DNA from: Hymenopus coronatus
Lineage: Eukaryota; Arthropoda; Insecta; Mantodea; Hymenopodidae
Assembly (NCBI GenBank): GCA_030762935.1
Contig: CM060900.1
Span: forward strand, 390,164,632-390,228,631
Direction of reading: 5' to 3'
DNA: 64,000 nucleotides
Each line of letters begins with the position of its first letter. Within the stretch, counting starts at the first letter, position 1. The position numbers were made by a program, and so were the translations under genes. Of this stretch, positions 36,318 to 48,768 are shown piece by piece. Below the pieces are notes generated by a model. The model saw only the letters and a program-made list of their open reading frames with translations. It was not told the DNA's origin and did not search any database.

Positions 36318-38224
36318 ATATTTTAAATAACAGTAGAATCCTTTAATTTGTTTTAAACTAATCCTAATGCTTTTTCAAACATGCTTGGTTGTATTAAATT
36401 TAAAGGGTAAAATACAATTGTAATATCTACAATTATAACAATAACATTAACCAATTGATCCAAATATCTTTACACAGTTATTTTCCAGCTGCTAATTCGT
36501 TCATTTTGGTTAAGAATCCGGAACACAATCATCTGAATAACAACAATCGCAATAATTACATAGTAATACTTTGGGGGTGCAAGACTTTTTCAATACATTT
36601 TCAAGTGTTGCACTATTGTGCGTTTAAATCTACTCTAGATAAGAAATGCAAGGACTCGAGACTATCGTTATTGCCTTGCAGGTGCCCCCAAACAGACGCT
36701 GGATACTAGTTCTTGATAGACCTCGGCTGCGTTTGCTGTGAATGAATAAATACAATATTCTATAGTGTGTTGGTCTAAATGAAAGCACATAAAACAACGG
36801 GAGGAGAAGAGGTTCTGGTATAAAATGTAGCTTTAAGCGAGTTGTGAATGAAGCTGATTTAGCCACGCACCAAATCACGTGTCACATAGACTGGCTTCGC
36901 GACTCATTCTAGGCAATAGACTTTCCTACTCTAGAGATCAAAATCTGTGAATCAGCATAAAAATTATAGCTTTAGACGTGAAATAATAGAGTGCATGAAA
37001 ATATATGTCCTTTCCTTCCATGCGTTAAACTGTGCTTACGCAAGTCAAACTCGTGTCACAGGGTTAATAATTTTTTCCAGAATAAATACAAATGATATGC
37101 AGTATTGTGAATAATAGTAGAAAGGTGTAACATACAGTATTTTCAGTTGTTTGAGTTACATGTAAAATGTATACTAGTTTATGTTTTCATATTGCAGAAT
37201 AAAGAATATCTGGTGTTTGTTTTCCTATGGATACACCACAAAATATGGTTACAAAAAGAGGAAAGGACAGATTTAATAATAACAAGAAGAACAATAATCA
37301 TAACGTTTATTATTATATCATTAAGTTTGAGTAACAATAGAGATATACCAACTGTGCTATTATCAAAATAAAAATGTTCCCAATTGGACAAAAACTTCGG
37401 AATTGGCGTGTAATGCAAAATTGTTTACTGGCGTTTATACACAGCACACTACTAACAAGTTAACGAGAACATAATTTACTGAACAAGATATCGTCTTTGC
37501 CGTTTTTATAAGATACCGAGTGTCGGTGCAAAAGATTAGAATCAAAGATGTGATTGGAGAGCACGCTTGGTGTCGAGCATAAGGCCAACTTCTCAAAATC
37601 TTCACTGTTTATACCATTTTGACCAAAATTAGTTACATTTTGAAAAGCATGCTACGTCAGTGAAGCATTCTGATGCCACTATCTACAGAAAAAATTCTCG
37701 TCATCAAAATTAATACTGCTTCGAAACTTATATCATCTTACCAGATATTCAATTACAGTTGTTTAGCACACCTTGTAAACTTCGGATATTATACTCCCCA
37801 AATTAAGAACTACTCGAAAGAAAAGGAACGAAAAGAAATAGACACGTTGACCGCAATTTAAGCATTGAAACTTACGATATAAACCTGATTTGTTTCGTTC
37901 CATCTGAGAGCAACATAACTCCCAAGTTATCTCGATACTTGTTTCTTCAATCATTTTACACTGGTTATTACGCAACTCTTGACTGAAGTGAGGTATGTTT
38001 ACGGGGGGGGGGGCATAATGTTCATTAGGTGTTAGTAATAACAATATGAACACGAGTATAAAATCCCACGTTGAAGATTGCATACGGGAGTTTATACACA
38101 CCAAATTACACAGTAAATGTATTTTCGAAATAGCAATTGAAGCATATAGTAAGACATAATTTCAAAGCCCGTATTGCACATGACCTATAAATTTGAATAC
38201 CACATAGAACATGTAGGAATAGGA
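36318..38224. other. no gene recognised; G11 run at 38003-38013
   Basis: AT-rich, with overlapping short frames on both strands at 37147-37418 and 37673-38104, none with a motif. An 11-base G run followed by CATAATG lies at 38003-38013. Confidence 0.45.
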
Positions 38225-38440
38225 TACGGACGGGGGAGACTGGGCACTGAGCCTTTATAAGGTTTTTGTATCTACGACCTACAAGGGGGCACCCCCGGGA
38301 GGGAGGGAGGGAGGGAGGGATGGGGGAGTGGATACACCGAGCGGCCGGAACTAGGAGCGACGGCACAGCAATGACAGGGTCCCTACAGTTTCCAAGCACC
38401 ATCGCCGAGACTTCCAACCCTGAAAGAAACCAACAGGATG
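38225..38440 (+). repeat. dispersed repeat E, copy 2, with (GGGA)n
   Basis: It carries the family E blocks GAGACTGGGCACTGAGCC, GGGGGCACC, GCGACGGCACAGCAATGAC and GAGACTTCCAACCCTGAAAG in order. Between the second and third is a (GGGA)6 run at 38297-38320 that is absent from copy 1. That run, followed by TGGGGG, has at least four G-triplets with 1-base loops and fits a G-quadruplex motif. Confidence 0.7.
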
Positions 38441-40276
38441 TTAACCTGTTATAGGAAATATCAGCACAGAGAGAAAACTTATCATTTCGAATTATTGTTG
38501 CAAATATTCCACAGAAAGATTAGAGGTTCTTTGAGTAGTGTCAACATTCTCATCTTCCCACCTTTGTGGTGTGGGAATAGTGTATCTGTCTCCCGTTGAA
38601 GGACAGTTAACCGGATGAGGGTTTCTCCGGGGCTTTCCGTATACAGAGAAGACAAATTTCGCTGGATCCCAGGCTCACTAGAGCATCGTTTCACCCATTT
38701 CATGTATGTATTATTCTATATGACCTAATATTAAAAAAAACTTCCCACCCGGTCAAGAAACAACGTTTTTACAGCTATGTTTAGTTTTTGACAGACAAAC
38801 ATGAGAAAATTAGCTTTTCATGGCTTATTTTGCTAACCAAAAATCCTTCGTCTAGAAATAATCCTTATTTTCTCAAATGTAGCGTTTGAGATATTAAATG
38901 TTTTCAAGTCAGCTGAAAAATAAATATAAGTTTAAGAAATAACGAATGTCAAAAAGTGTATCATTTGACTCTTAACTATAGCTTTGAATATGAATATGAA
39001 ATCAATATTTTCATACACATTTGTGTATCCAGAATGTATGCTATTTATATATTTCAAGATCTGTGAAGTCCCCTTTGAAATGTAGCTCTGAGTGAAGTTT
39101 ATGTCATGCGCTTTATTAAATATCTGTGCCCGTATGTTGCGCAAATCTGTGGATGCACGTTTGTCAGTGTACGTCATTGGACCTCGCCGAAGAGAAAACA
39201 AGAGGGCAAAGTCGGAGCCTTTGACGCTAATGAAGAGGAATGACGAGACCGCAAGAAAGTCTTTTAACCCCCAAAACCCCCACACACCCCCAACGTAGCA
39301 AGCTACCCCTTCCCTGTTAACACCAGCGACTGAGGTAGTGTTGATAAATGGCGATTTACTGAATGCTTCAGGGCAAATGGTGGTGCGCCTGGCGAATTCT
39401 CAATTGCTGCACAGCAAATCACTTTCCTACTTATGAGAATATACATCTACGTTGTAGTGTGCACGAATCACACGCAGAGGAACCAAACACTACAATACCT
39501 CCGTCTGTTTTGTACCAAAAAGGTTGGTTTTATTCAACTTTACTATAACGGTTATGCAATATTGGCAAGCAAACCGCAAAGTCCACAAGTTTCTCCTTGA
39601 TGAAGCAAAACATCATTATTTTCAACTTCACCTACATATTAAACGGTTCCATTTTTGAACTGGTTTCAGCGGAGGAGAAACTGATGTTCATGATCGACCA
39701 TTTTGTATTTTGAAAATACGGCAGAAATACTGAAATATGTTTTTGGAGTAACTACTGAGGCTTACGTTTCTCCGTATCCTTAACACAGTACCAAATTTTA
39801 AACAAACTTGAAATAGAACATCGAATTTAGATATTTTCGAATATCTCAGAATATCTAACGGTTAAAGTAATTTTAAGAACACTGCTATATAATTATCAAT
39901 AATAAGTGTCTTTCCAACTTAATCTATAATGCATAATATTTATCGATTGATAGCACTTGAGAGAATTGTCTTTATTTATTGATGACATCGTAAGAGTCGT
40001 ACATACAGCAATTGAATGTCAATTTTCTGAGCATTACAAATAAGCAAACAAGGCTAAATCAGTAAATCCTATTCATAAAATTCTTATTAATACTTACTCA
40101 AAATTCCAACAATGCTGATATAAATGTTGTTAAAACAGAAATTACTAACAAGAAATTCAGTAAGCAGCTAGAGAAAAGTTTACTAAATCGGATTTATAAA
40201 CTATTATGATGGCTTCCTATCCTTGTTATGTACATAGAACACGCCATTCCTTGACACCATAGCATTTTGATCTCTG
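38441..40276. other. no gene recognised
   Basis: Frames at 38932-39298 overlap on opposite strands without motifs. Nothing else is supported. Confidence 0.5.
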
Positions 40277-40921
40277 TACGAGGAAGTTAGATGCCCGTTT
40301 GGAAAAAAGGCAGAAAATATATGTATTCTTACAACAAAATTTATTTGTAGATGAAAGAGCATTCCTTAACCTATTTTTCGAAAAAGTGGCCACTATTGTT
40401 CAGACATTTGTCATAACGGGGAATCAACTCTTGTATGGCTACTATAAAGAAAGCTGCCGCCAGTGAAGACAGCCACTGTTGAGCAGCTTTTGAAACTTGT
40501 GCAAAAACATCACAAAACTTTCTTGTCGTGAACAGTCTGTTTTCATTCACTTGTTCAACCAAACTATCAGTGACAACAAAAGACCGCCCACCCCGTGCTT
40601 CGTCACGAATAATGAATCATCTATCATTGAATTGTCCAATCAATTTTGTCACTATTCCATCAGTCATTACATTTTCACTGTAAATCTCTACAAGTTGACG
40701 ATGAATTTCAGCTGGCTTAAGATTCCTTGCGTTCAAAAACTGTATTGCGGAACCACTTCGCAGTCGGCAGGATCAGAAATTATTTTAAATAACCACTTAC
40801 AATTGTAAATATAGCACGATCCAGGTAAAATGGCGTCACTGGACAAACAATGAACCTGTGTGCATGCGACACTAGCGTTGCGTTGGCGGTATACAAAACC
40901 TTACTTTCCGGACACACCTAG
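40277..40921 (-). mobile_element. internally deleted mariner element (MITE-like)
   Basis: The right end reads (minus strand) TACTAGGTGTGTCCGGAAAG then TAAGG. The left end, TACGAGG...CCCGTTTGGAAAAAAGG from 40277, is a degraded inverted counterpart. Both ends begin with TA, as expected of the mariner TA target site. The roughly 645-bp length is about half of an autonomous mariner. The interior is the shortened transposase frame annotated separately. Because the catalytic centre is missing, the element could only ever have moved using a transposase supplied in trans. Confidence 0.75.
40371..40765 (-). pseudogene. mariner transposase with catalytic core deleted
   Basis: One minus-strand frame joins the two ends of a mariner transposase. 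From about 40760 it reads AIQFLNARNLKPAEIHRQLV (the first HTH), then VTKLIGQFNDR and, after one in-frame TGA, RDEARGGRSFVVTDSLVEQV, NRLFTTRKFCDVFAQVSKA (second HTH region). It then jumps straight to QQWLSSLAAAFFIVAIQELI and PRYDKCLNNSGHFFEK with a stop at 40371, the normal C-terminus. About 200 residues, including all three catalytic acidic residues, are gone, yet the frame is maintained across the junction near 40470-40485. Apart from the TGA (in the linker before DEARGGR), the frame is open. The family's usual length is about 340-350 residues; this would be about 130. Confidence 0.88.
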
Positions 40922-41908
40922 TAGTAAAAGCTTAAATAACAGAGCTGAATGAAATAGATTATATTTGAATTTCTTCAGAGAATACAGAAAGCATTCTTTC
41001 AAGAAGTCAAATATTTTAGGTTAGCGTTTCTTACAACAGGACCAATTCAGAGTTTTCATTCAAGTGTTAAACGTTATGATACATTATACATGCTGAAGCC
41101 GCCGCCACCACCACCACCATGTAAGTATCAGCGAATGTGAGATATTTTATTGACAAGTATACCAGTTACTACTTCAAGAGCAGTAACATCTTACCATTTT
41201 CAAAATTATAGCTTGATTGTTATTTTTACTGTCAGAATGAATTGTTTTAATAAACATGCTGCACACTACGCACTTTTTAAAAATATTCCCGTAATTAATC
41301 AAGTATTACAGCTAATGAACTTTCGCATTCATATGATTATTTATATTAAACACTCACTATAGTAGAAAACTCTCTGATTTTCAAAAGTTACTATATATGC
41401 CAACATTGGAGAATTATTCCAAAAAGTGTATAGTAATTTCCTTTAATGTACAAAGAGAAGCACTACAATAATGTTGAAATGAATTTGTAAAAATTTACAT
41501 CATAAGAAATATTTACAATATGGGAAAATGATGAAAAATGTGCAAGAAAGTGAGGTTTGGGCGAGGCTGTAATATAGTTTTATAATGAAAAAATAATTTC
41601 AGTTATTTTTTTTCTCAAAAATTTCACAGATGCGTCATCTTATTGAACGTTTTCGAAGGCTTAAAACGGTACAAAGCAAAAAATGATAGTTTCAAATATA
41701 GTCTTAAAGCTTCAATTTGTTCGCTGAAAATAAAAACTGATTGAGTTGTAGAAAACTATTTAGAATGTGATGTTTTAGGTATTATTATTATTTTAAAATA
41801 TATGTTTGTTAACGACACTGTCAATTGCAGAACCATATCGGCTAAGTAATTTCAGGTTTGTGGTTATATATTTTAGTATCTAAAATATACACTATACTAA
41901 ATTTTATA
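40922..41908. other. no gene recognised; (CCA/CCG)n at 41099-41119
   Basis: The short trinucleotide run GCCGCCACCACCACCACCAT lies at 41101-41120. The rest is AT-rich without supported features. Confidence 0.5.
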
Positions 41909-42075
41909 GTGCTTAACGGCCACTTTTACTACATATGTTATCGCAAGCGATGACAACTGATGATGCATGGAATGAAGGTGGAGAGCGATGGTGGCGGAAA
42001 CCGGAGAACCCGTAGAAATCCCGCCCCTGCACCGCTTTGTCCACAACAAATCCTACATACGGTCGCTTGTTTTCA
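41909..42075 (-). mobile_element. SINE family B, partial copy
   Basis: In reverse orientation it keeps AGTGCTTAACGGCCACTTTT, TATCGCAAGCGATGACAACT, GGAAACCGGAGAACCCGTAG and CCGCTTTGTCCACAACAAAT. The tRNA head is lost beyond GTCGCTTG. Confidence 0.85.
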
Positions 42076-43849
42076 AACCCTTGATGATATACCGGGTGGA
42101 AGGGAACTTATTACATTCATGCTAATATGTGATTCATAGAAGCATTACAAACAAAAAAGTCTAATGACATTTAGTGCTTTGATCCGTCGATTTCAAAAAA
42201 ATAAATGGTTTTTGTTCCAAACTGGATAACTAACTCCTCAAGAGTGTACGAAGACGCATTTCTGACATCAGTTTCGGTAGGAATTAAGAGAGATGACACA
42301 GAGTTTCGAAATAATTCATTATTTAAAAGAATTAAAGGAATATCCCGAGCACATTTTCAGACGTGAGGTAACTCGGCAATCTTGCGATAAGGTTGATTAA
42401 GTTACTGAACCGGCTTCTGAATGTAAACATGTCGGTCACTTGCAAACACGCCGCAGGGTGGTGTATGTTTTGGGAGATAAAGAGTGCAACTGGCATTCTG
42501 ATTGGTCTACACTCGCACAGTAGAAACGGAAGGAATTCCTTCAACGTCCTAGTGAGGCTGTTTATGTACTGACCTTATTGCAAACGACACCCACACATCC
42601 CGCAGCGTTGCCAGCTTGCTGATTCTTGTTTTCGACAAAATTAAAATATCTCCGTAGGAAAAGGTCAGGGACATAAAAGGAAGATACAAAAATTAGTTAA
42701 TAGCGAGACCTATCAATGTTTAACTTATTGTAATGATTTCCCTTCCACCATGCATTACACCTATTGTAAATAAGAGTTGAAATTAAGGGGTAGTGTAGAT
42801 CCTGAAAGTCATGAGTAGATTACAATTAGCATATGTACTTAGAATGTAATTATCCGACATTATGTCTCTATTGGTCAAATTATGCACTTAGAGCTTAGGA
42901 GTATAGGAATAGACGGATTAATTTTTGACGATACAAGCTGCACGATTATATTCATAGGTCCATTAAATGAATGAACGATCTGATTCGCTAAGAAATATAA
43001 TTTGGTGTATAAATGCTTGAAACTTAATAGCAATGATAGTTTTAGAATTGTTCAGCGAACTACATGATTAAAAATATGGTTTGTGCTAATATTTTGAATA
43101 TGTGAACATACCTGTGCGTACTTTCATACTCCTCAGTCTAATTATAGAATAATTTTCCCAGATCGGCTAAGCATACAGATTTTGACATAAGGATTTACAT
43201 TACGAATATAGTTTTGTCATTGTAGAGTAACCTATAGCTTTTGTGGTTACGTATATATATATATATATGGTGTAAGTGTACAAAGTGTTGTCTAGAATAG
43301 GTCAAAAGTGGTGATTTTAATGTTAGCAGTTGAAAATACAAATGTAAAATAAACATATATGAAGTTTTTTTGTGTATGTACGTGTGTTTTAATTGTAACA
43401 CAGCTGTATCACTTTTACAAATTTAAAAAACCGAAGTTTGCTAAGTGGAAAGCAAAGTAGAACTAGCCCTTTATAACAAAATTCGACGAATAGGAGGAAA
43501 ATTAGATTAAACACCATATAATGCTTCTCATCTACAATGATTTCGTTTTAAAGGCTTTTATGCCTCCCCAATCACTTCCTTAGACTGGAAGTCAGTAAAA
43601 GCCTGCCATGTTTGAAATAACATGACAAAAATTATAGGAATTCTTATTCGTAGAAATGGCAAGGAACTGGACAAAATTAATAACAAGTTCCTTAAGCATC
43701 CATTATTTAATATCTTCAGACGATAGTGTGTCTCCCTTCGGAAGAGCAGTGCTTCTCAGCGGAGGAAATAATTATTAAAATCGGGTAGGTATTTCCCAAA
43801 AAAAATGTCTCCCTCTCTCACTTTATATAAACATACACACGTATTATGT
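42076..43849. other. no gene recognised
   Basis: AT-rich. An (AT)n run lies at 43252-43268. The minus frame at 42332-42544 has no recognisable domain. Confidence 0.5.
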
Positions 43850-44110
43850 TATACAGAGTGGGAGGTGTATAAGTGCAAATATTTGTTTCGGCGTTTGAGG
43901 ACGATATGATGACCAGTATTTGCAATTTGTTGTGCTATATCTCTAAAATTATGTTCATGAGGCAGATTTCAAATGTTTTTGGGTGGATATTATTCCCTAA
44001 TTAGAGGCGCTCGGTTGTTTACGCAACAGGTCACACGGTTGACCCTCCTCTGTTTTTGTGATGCCCGACTATAGGTGGTGTGATGTATGTAAATACAGCA
44101 GTGACATAGA
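43850..44110 (+). repeat. block starting with the shared 32-bp motif
   Basis: It begins TATACAGAGTGGGAGGTGTA, matching 5111-5142 at 29 of 32 positions. The following bases (ATTTGTTTCGGCGTTTGAGG, GAGGCGCTCGGTTGTTTACG) are not shared with the 5.1-kb copy. It looks like the edge of an element whose remainder differs or has decayed. Confidence 0.45.
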
Positions 44111-44381
44111 TCAGGGTAATTGAAAAACTAATTAGACCCTGGAACATGTGATTCATATATAATAACGTAATAGTAAGCGCACAATATTAGACACATTTAT
44201 GTTTTACATATTGAACTCTACTAAATATCAAATTATTTCCATCTATTCACCTCAAACCGTATACACTTGTCTCTAGTAAATATATAAAAGCTATAACTAA
44301 GCTGTGTATACAGTAACGTCAATTCTATTTCCTTCTGAAGATAACTTTGTTCCATTTTACCATTATCAAAATCAAATACGG

Positions 44382-44406
44382 TTTTTTTTTTTTTTGTTTT
44401 TTTTTT
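44382..44406. repeat. interrupted poly-T run
   Basis: T14, one G, then T10. Confidence 0.9.
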
Positions 44407-44446
44407 AATGTCAAATGATTACATACTTTATAATGTCCTTCACAGG

Positions 44447-44466
44447 CTTGGTTAACGTTAACCAAG
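44447..44466. repeat. 20-bp perfect palindrome
   Basis: CTTGGTTAACGTTAACCAAG equals its own reverse complement. It could extrude a cruciform or be a dyad-symmetric protein site; no function is shown. Confidence 0.95.
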
Positions 44467-44639
44467 TTTACAGATGATAGTATGAATTTTCCACAACAGA
44501 TAGCAGTACTTAACTCCAGATTTTAAATTGATGTTTATCCCGTTGGCGACCAAACACTCAATTTTCAGCACTTATTAAAGCGATTTGGTTTAGATACTAC
44601 AGTGCAGTGGCTTTTCTTCTATATTTGTACTATATTTTT

Positions 44640-45860
44640 ACGGAGTTGAAGGAAAAATTATTTGTTATAATGGTAAACACTCGTGGATTAAAAGAAACAC
44701 GCGTTTTCGCTCCTACCGCGGAAGCCTCCGCTCTAGTAAGAGGTCTCCTTTTCACGGTGCCTTCGCCATCTTCATGAATTTCACATTAATTCAAGAGTCG
44801 TTGATGATTTCGGGATCGTTAAGAACAAATCCATTTGTGTTTACGGCGCTTCGTTTCGGGCCCAGTTTACGACACACTTGTGAAGATTTAATTTGGAAGA
44901 CGAGAGATGGAGAAATGATTTTGCAAGAATTTCATTTGGTGGCACTCTTCCTTCACTTGCTGCGCAATTATTCTGCTCCGTCATTACTGGAAATGCTTCA
45001 ACTTAATTACGGCTGATGATCTAGCGTTAACTACCAGAGAACGGCTCTGTCACATCGCCAAGTGGATCGAGCTTTTTGATGCAAGCTTTTTTAGAATCGA
45101 ACAAGTGATTAATCGGTCTCGTGTCATTAGTTTGCACATGTTTCGACATGAAGGGAGGGTTGGGGGCAGGCTGAGGGATTGATTAAACCTATATATGATA
45201 TTTAAAACTTCACAAATGACAGACCATAAACAAACGGATCAACCTTTCAACATGCCAAACGTTTGACAGAATCAATAAACCGAACATAAAAACAGAGAGG
45301 GATTGCCAATACGCTTTGGTTGCATCATGCTTCAATAATATTCCCACAAGTATGTGTGATTAATGAAGCATTTCAAGTCTCGACACTATTAGCATGACTT
45401 TGATGCGAATATATCATGTTTTGCTCTGGTTATTAATAGATGTTCACAAATATACCAAAAGACGTCACTTTCTACTACAAATGTTAATCAATTTGTATGT
45501 TTTAACCACCGTCACAGATTAAAACAGCATTTTACACAAATTCCAGAAGTCAAGCTTTTTCCAAAAATTAGTTCAACGTATTTCTTGAATTTTATGTGAA
45601 TATCGAATAAGTTAGAACATAGTCACAATGGGAAATAGGATTTGTTTATTCTGTTTTGTTCATAATGTCCATAAATCAAAACTTGTGGGATTTATGCATA
45701 GTACCCTACAGCACAATCGTCTGTTGAGCACTAAAATGATTCATATCATGAAAAACAGTACAGGATATCAGGAACGATTTTGGTCAATCTAAATTAAAAA
45801 TTATGTGCGATAATAAGCAGCTTAAAAATACTATCTATTACAAAATACCTACCTTAATGA

Positions 45861-45862
<2 letters not shown>
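44640..45862. other. less AT-rich patch, unassigned frame
   Basis: An 80-codon plus frame (44774-45016, ATG start, ends LLEMLQLNYG) sits in a locally GC-richer patch (44690-45160). I recognise no domain on either strand. From 45170 on the sequence is AT-rich with nothing supported. Confidence 0.35.

Positions 45863-45907
<45 letters not shown>
45863..45907. repeat. poly-T run, about 45 bases
   Basis: An uninterrupted T run. If read from the minus strand it could be the A-tail of a retroposed sequence, but the adjacent sequence shows no known element. Its exact length may be an assembly estimate. Confidence 0.95.
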
Positions 45908-45912
<5 letters not shown>

Positions 45913-48768
45913 CATGTTTGGACAATAACGTTATGAAGATGGGAAAATATATTTTTCAGCGGCTATTTTTCTCGGGATTCTTTTATAATTTGTCTGTCGA
46001 TAATTGTAGAAGTCTGACGATGAGAAAGCATTTAAATATGCAATGCTTATATCAAATAAGGGGATTAAAGTACGTATGGATATTTCATGTAAAGTTGTTA
46101 AAATATGGTAGAAGCGTATTAAAATATTAACATGTATTTAATTAAAGTGTTAAAATAATCTAAGGTATGTGATACTTATTCACATGTTAATTTGTTTCCT
46201 GCAGAAACTTCCTCTTACGCTTGTTGCTTGTTTTTTATTTGGGGGGGGGGGGCATAAGCTCCATAAGTTATCTTCCTAAACACAATTCTGTGGCTACAAT
46301 AACGCACTCAGAGCATGAGTCCCTGCATGTTTGGAAATATCAATAAGCAACCATTATTGTTCTGTGAATTATATTAAGCGGTGGTGTAGTAAGCTGGAAA
46401 TAGGTGCTCTGGCTCTTGACCAAGGAATGCGCCCGTGTTTAATTCCAATCATGGAGGTGCGGATTTTTAGCCCCGGGTATAGGACCGGTGCTAACTCAGC
46501 AATGTGCGATAGACAGCGATTGTGGCTGGTTGATGTGTGATGCTGGCCACATCATCTCCCCGTATCGATTTTGACTTATGGGATTTCTGGAAAGAGGATC
46601 ATTTAGTTGAACTGCACACTGTTGGCGCAAGTAAGTAAATTGAAGCTGTGTGCGTAAGAGGGAAATATACACCTAATTGCCCTTTTGAAGGATTTCTACG
46701 TTATACTTGTACAACCTTGATTGTTACATGTTAGAACTCATCCGATTTTGAGCTCATTATGCACAAAGAACTTTTAGGATACTGTTACTTAAATACAAAT
46801 CAGAGGAAAAAGATGTCCATTTCCACGAAGAACTGAATATTGCGGTCCTTTGCTCTAATATTTCCGAATTCTTCAGCTTATCGAAATGTCTGATTTTGAA
46901 GTGAACTCATATAATGTAGAAGAGCTATAAATGTTGAATTTGTCAGAAAAGAAGTTAGGTTGCGATGGTTAAAATTCAGCACCTAAACATTGATTCCATT
47001 GGAAATGCACGCATTCTCCGTGGAAATTAAGGCATTGCATTGTGAGACAGCACATAACCAAAAACACAGAAATATAAAAAAATCTTGCTATCATGTGCAT
47101 ATTCACATAGCACATAAATATGATGTAATTTAGGTTTGGTCTTTATAGTCTAGCATTCCTTTATTTGTTTGCAACTAATTCTTAGAGGTAGCCATCATTA
47201 AATTCATATTATAAACGCAACTGGGAGTTTGTAGTGAAAGTAGGTCGAAAATACAACTACCCGTGTATCGGCTTTATCTCCCTTAGGTCCAAGATTGACG
47301 AAAAAACAGTTTACAAAATGTAATGATTCATATATAATTCCTTGCACATATTGGTGTTCAAAAAATATTAAGCGAAAGAACTTATAACAGTATGCCGCAT
47401 TTCACCTCTTCAGGTTTTTATTCCTGGAGAAGCATATCACTGGAAAAAAATGAAGCCTTGATAGGTTATCTTTATTGCGGTCTTGCGCGTAGATACTTCG
47501 GCGCATAGCCCGCAGCTGATCGTTGAGCGGAAGACAGACCTAAATATTTTCACTATAAAAGTTGCAGCTCTATATGCGACTTGAATGCGTAATTGATCTC
47601 CCGTGTTATTTGAATTTGAATTTTTAATTTAATAGCTATTTATTACACATCTAACGAAGTCGAGCTTTACATTAGAGGGGAACGCAATATCCTTCAGGAA
47701 ATGTTGGCATGAGAGTAATAACGGCCAATCAAATTAAAATAAATTCCTGTGTTTTATACAAGAATTTGAAAACAAGTTCCCTAAAATTGTAAAAGTAAAC
47801 GAATTCTAATGGGACTCTTGATCAATCCGTAGAGGACAAACGGATGCTTAGTTCTGTTTATTCTTCTCAAAGTAATATTTTTCAATATTAATTTTCTTTG
47901 TTTATTTGATATTATTTTTACCCTTTAAAGGTGTTCATTGGCAAATAATCGTATGCCAACTTATGTAACCTAATTATATCGGCGACATTGAAAGAAACAT
48001 CACATACACTAAAACCTAGAAACATCATAAAATAGCTGGTCAAATGCAGGTCACAAACTCTTAACACTTAATTACCTATATTACTAGAAGAGTCCCAGAT
48101 CAGTTCGCGTTAATGTATTATATAGGGAGTTTATGTTTTATTTTCCCCTTCATTGACTCTTCTTATTCTCCTCTTTCACTCTCGCTTAGTCTATATGTTT
48201 CTCATCTACCCACTTTCTTCCTTCCTACCAACATCTCAATTGCGCTCTCTACACTATATTATGTCTAGAAAAGCGACAATAAAGTTGCAGCTGCTGTTGG
48301 GATGTTAATAAAAATAGAAACACAAGTACCGAAGCGATTTAACAATACACAAACTCATGCCTGTTTCTTATGTTTCTTTGGACACTAAAAGGACCTTTCT
48401 GCTAACCGGCTTACAGTACGAACTAAAGTATCGAAAATATATCTTCAACATTCATTCAACAATAGGCTGTAAATTGACGATTTTGTCTGAAACATTATGC
48501 GCACAAGTTTTATTAGGTGACATTTAAAATAAATTGTAAGGATACGTAACATATTTATATTTGCCCTGGATCGCACCTCTTTACCCTGATTTGACCACCA
48601 TTTACGCACAGTTTAGTCTCAGAGCAACATGGTGTCTACGACAGATGATCAGCTGATGTCATTCACCTGTACACTACCTCTCTATTCTGGTTCGGGCATC
48701 ATTTACGTGTTTAGGCCCGCAGCAACAAGGTAATATAATTCCAAGGTCTTTGGGTAGAATACACGTTT
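45908..48768. other. no gene recognised; G12 run and weak tRNA-like head
   Basis: A G12 run followed by CATAAGC lies at 46241-46252. At about 46380-46470 a tRNA-like stretch (GGTGTAGTAAGCTGG ... CCGTGTTTAATTCC) may be a strongly decayed SINE head. The remaining AT-rich sequence shows nothing I can support. Confidence 0.4.
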
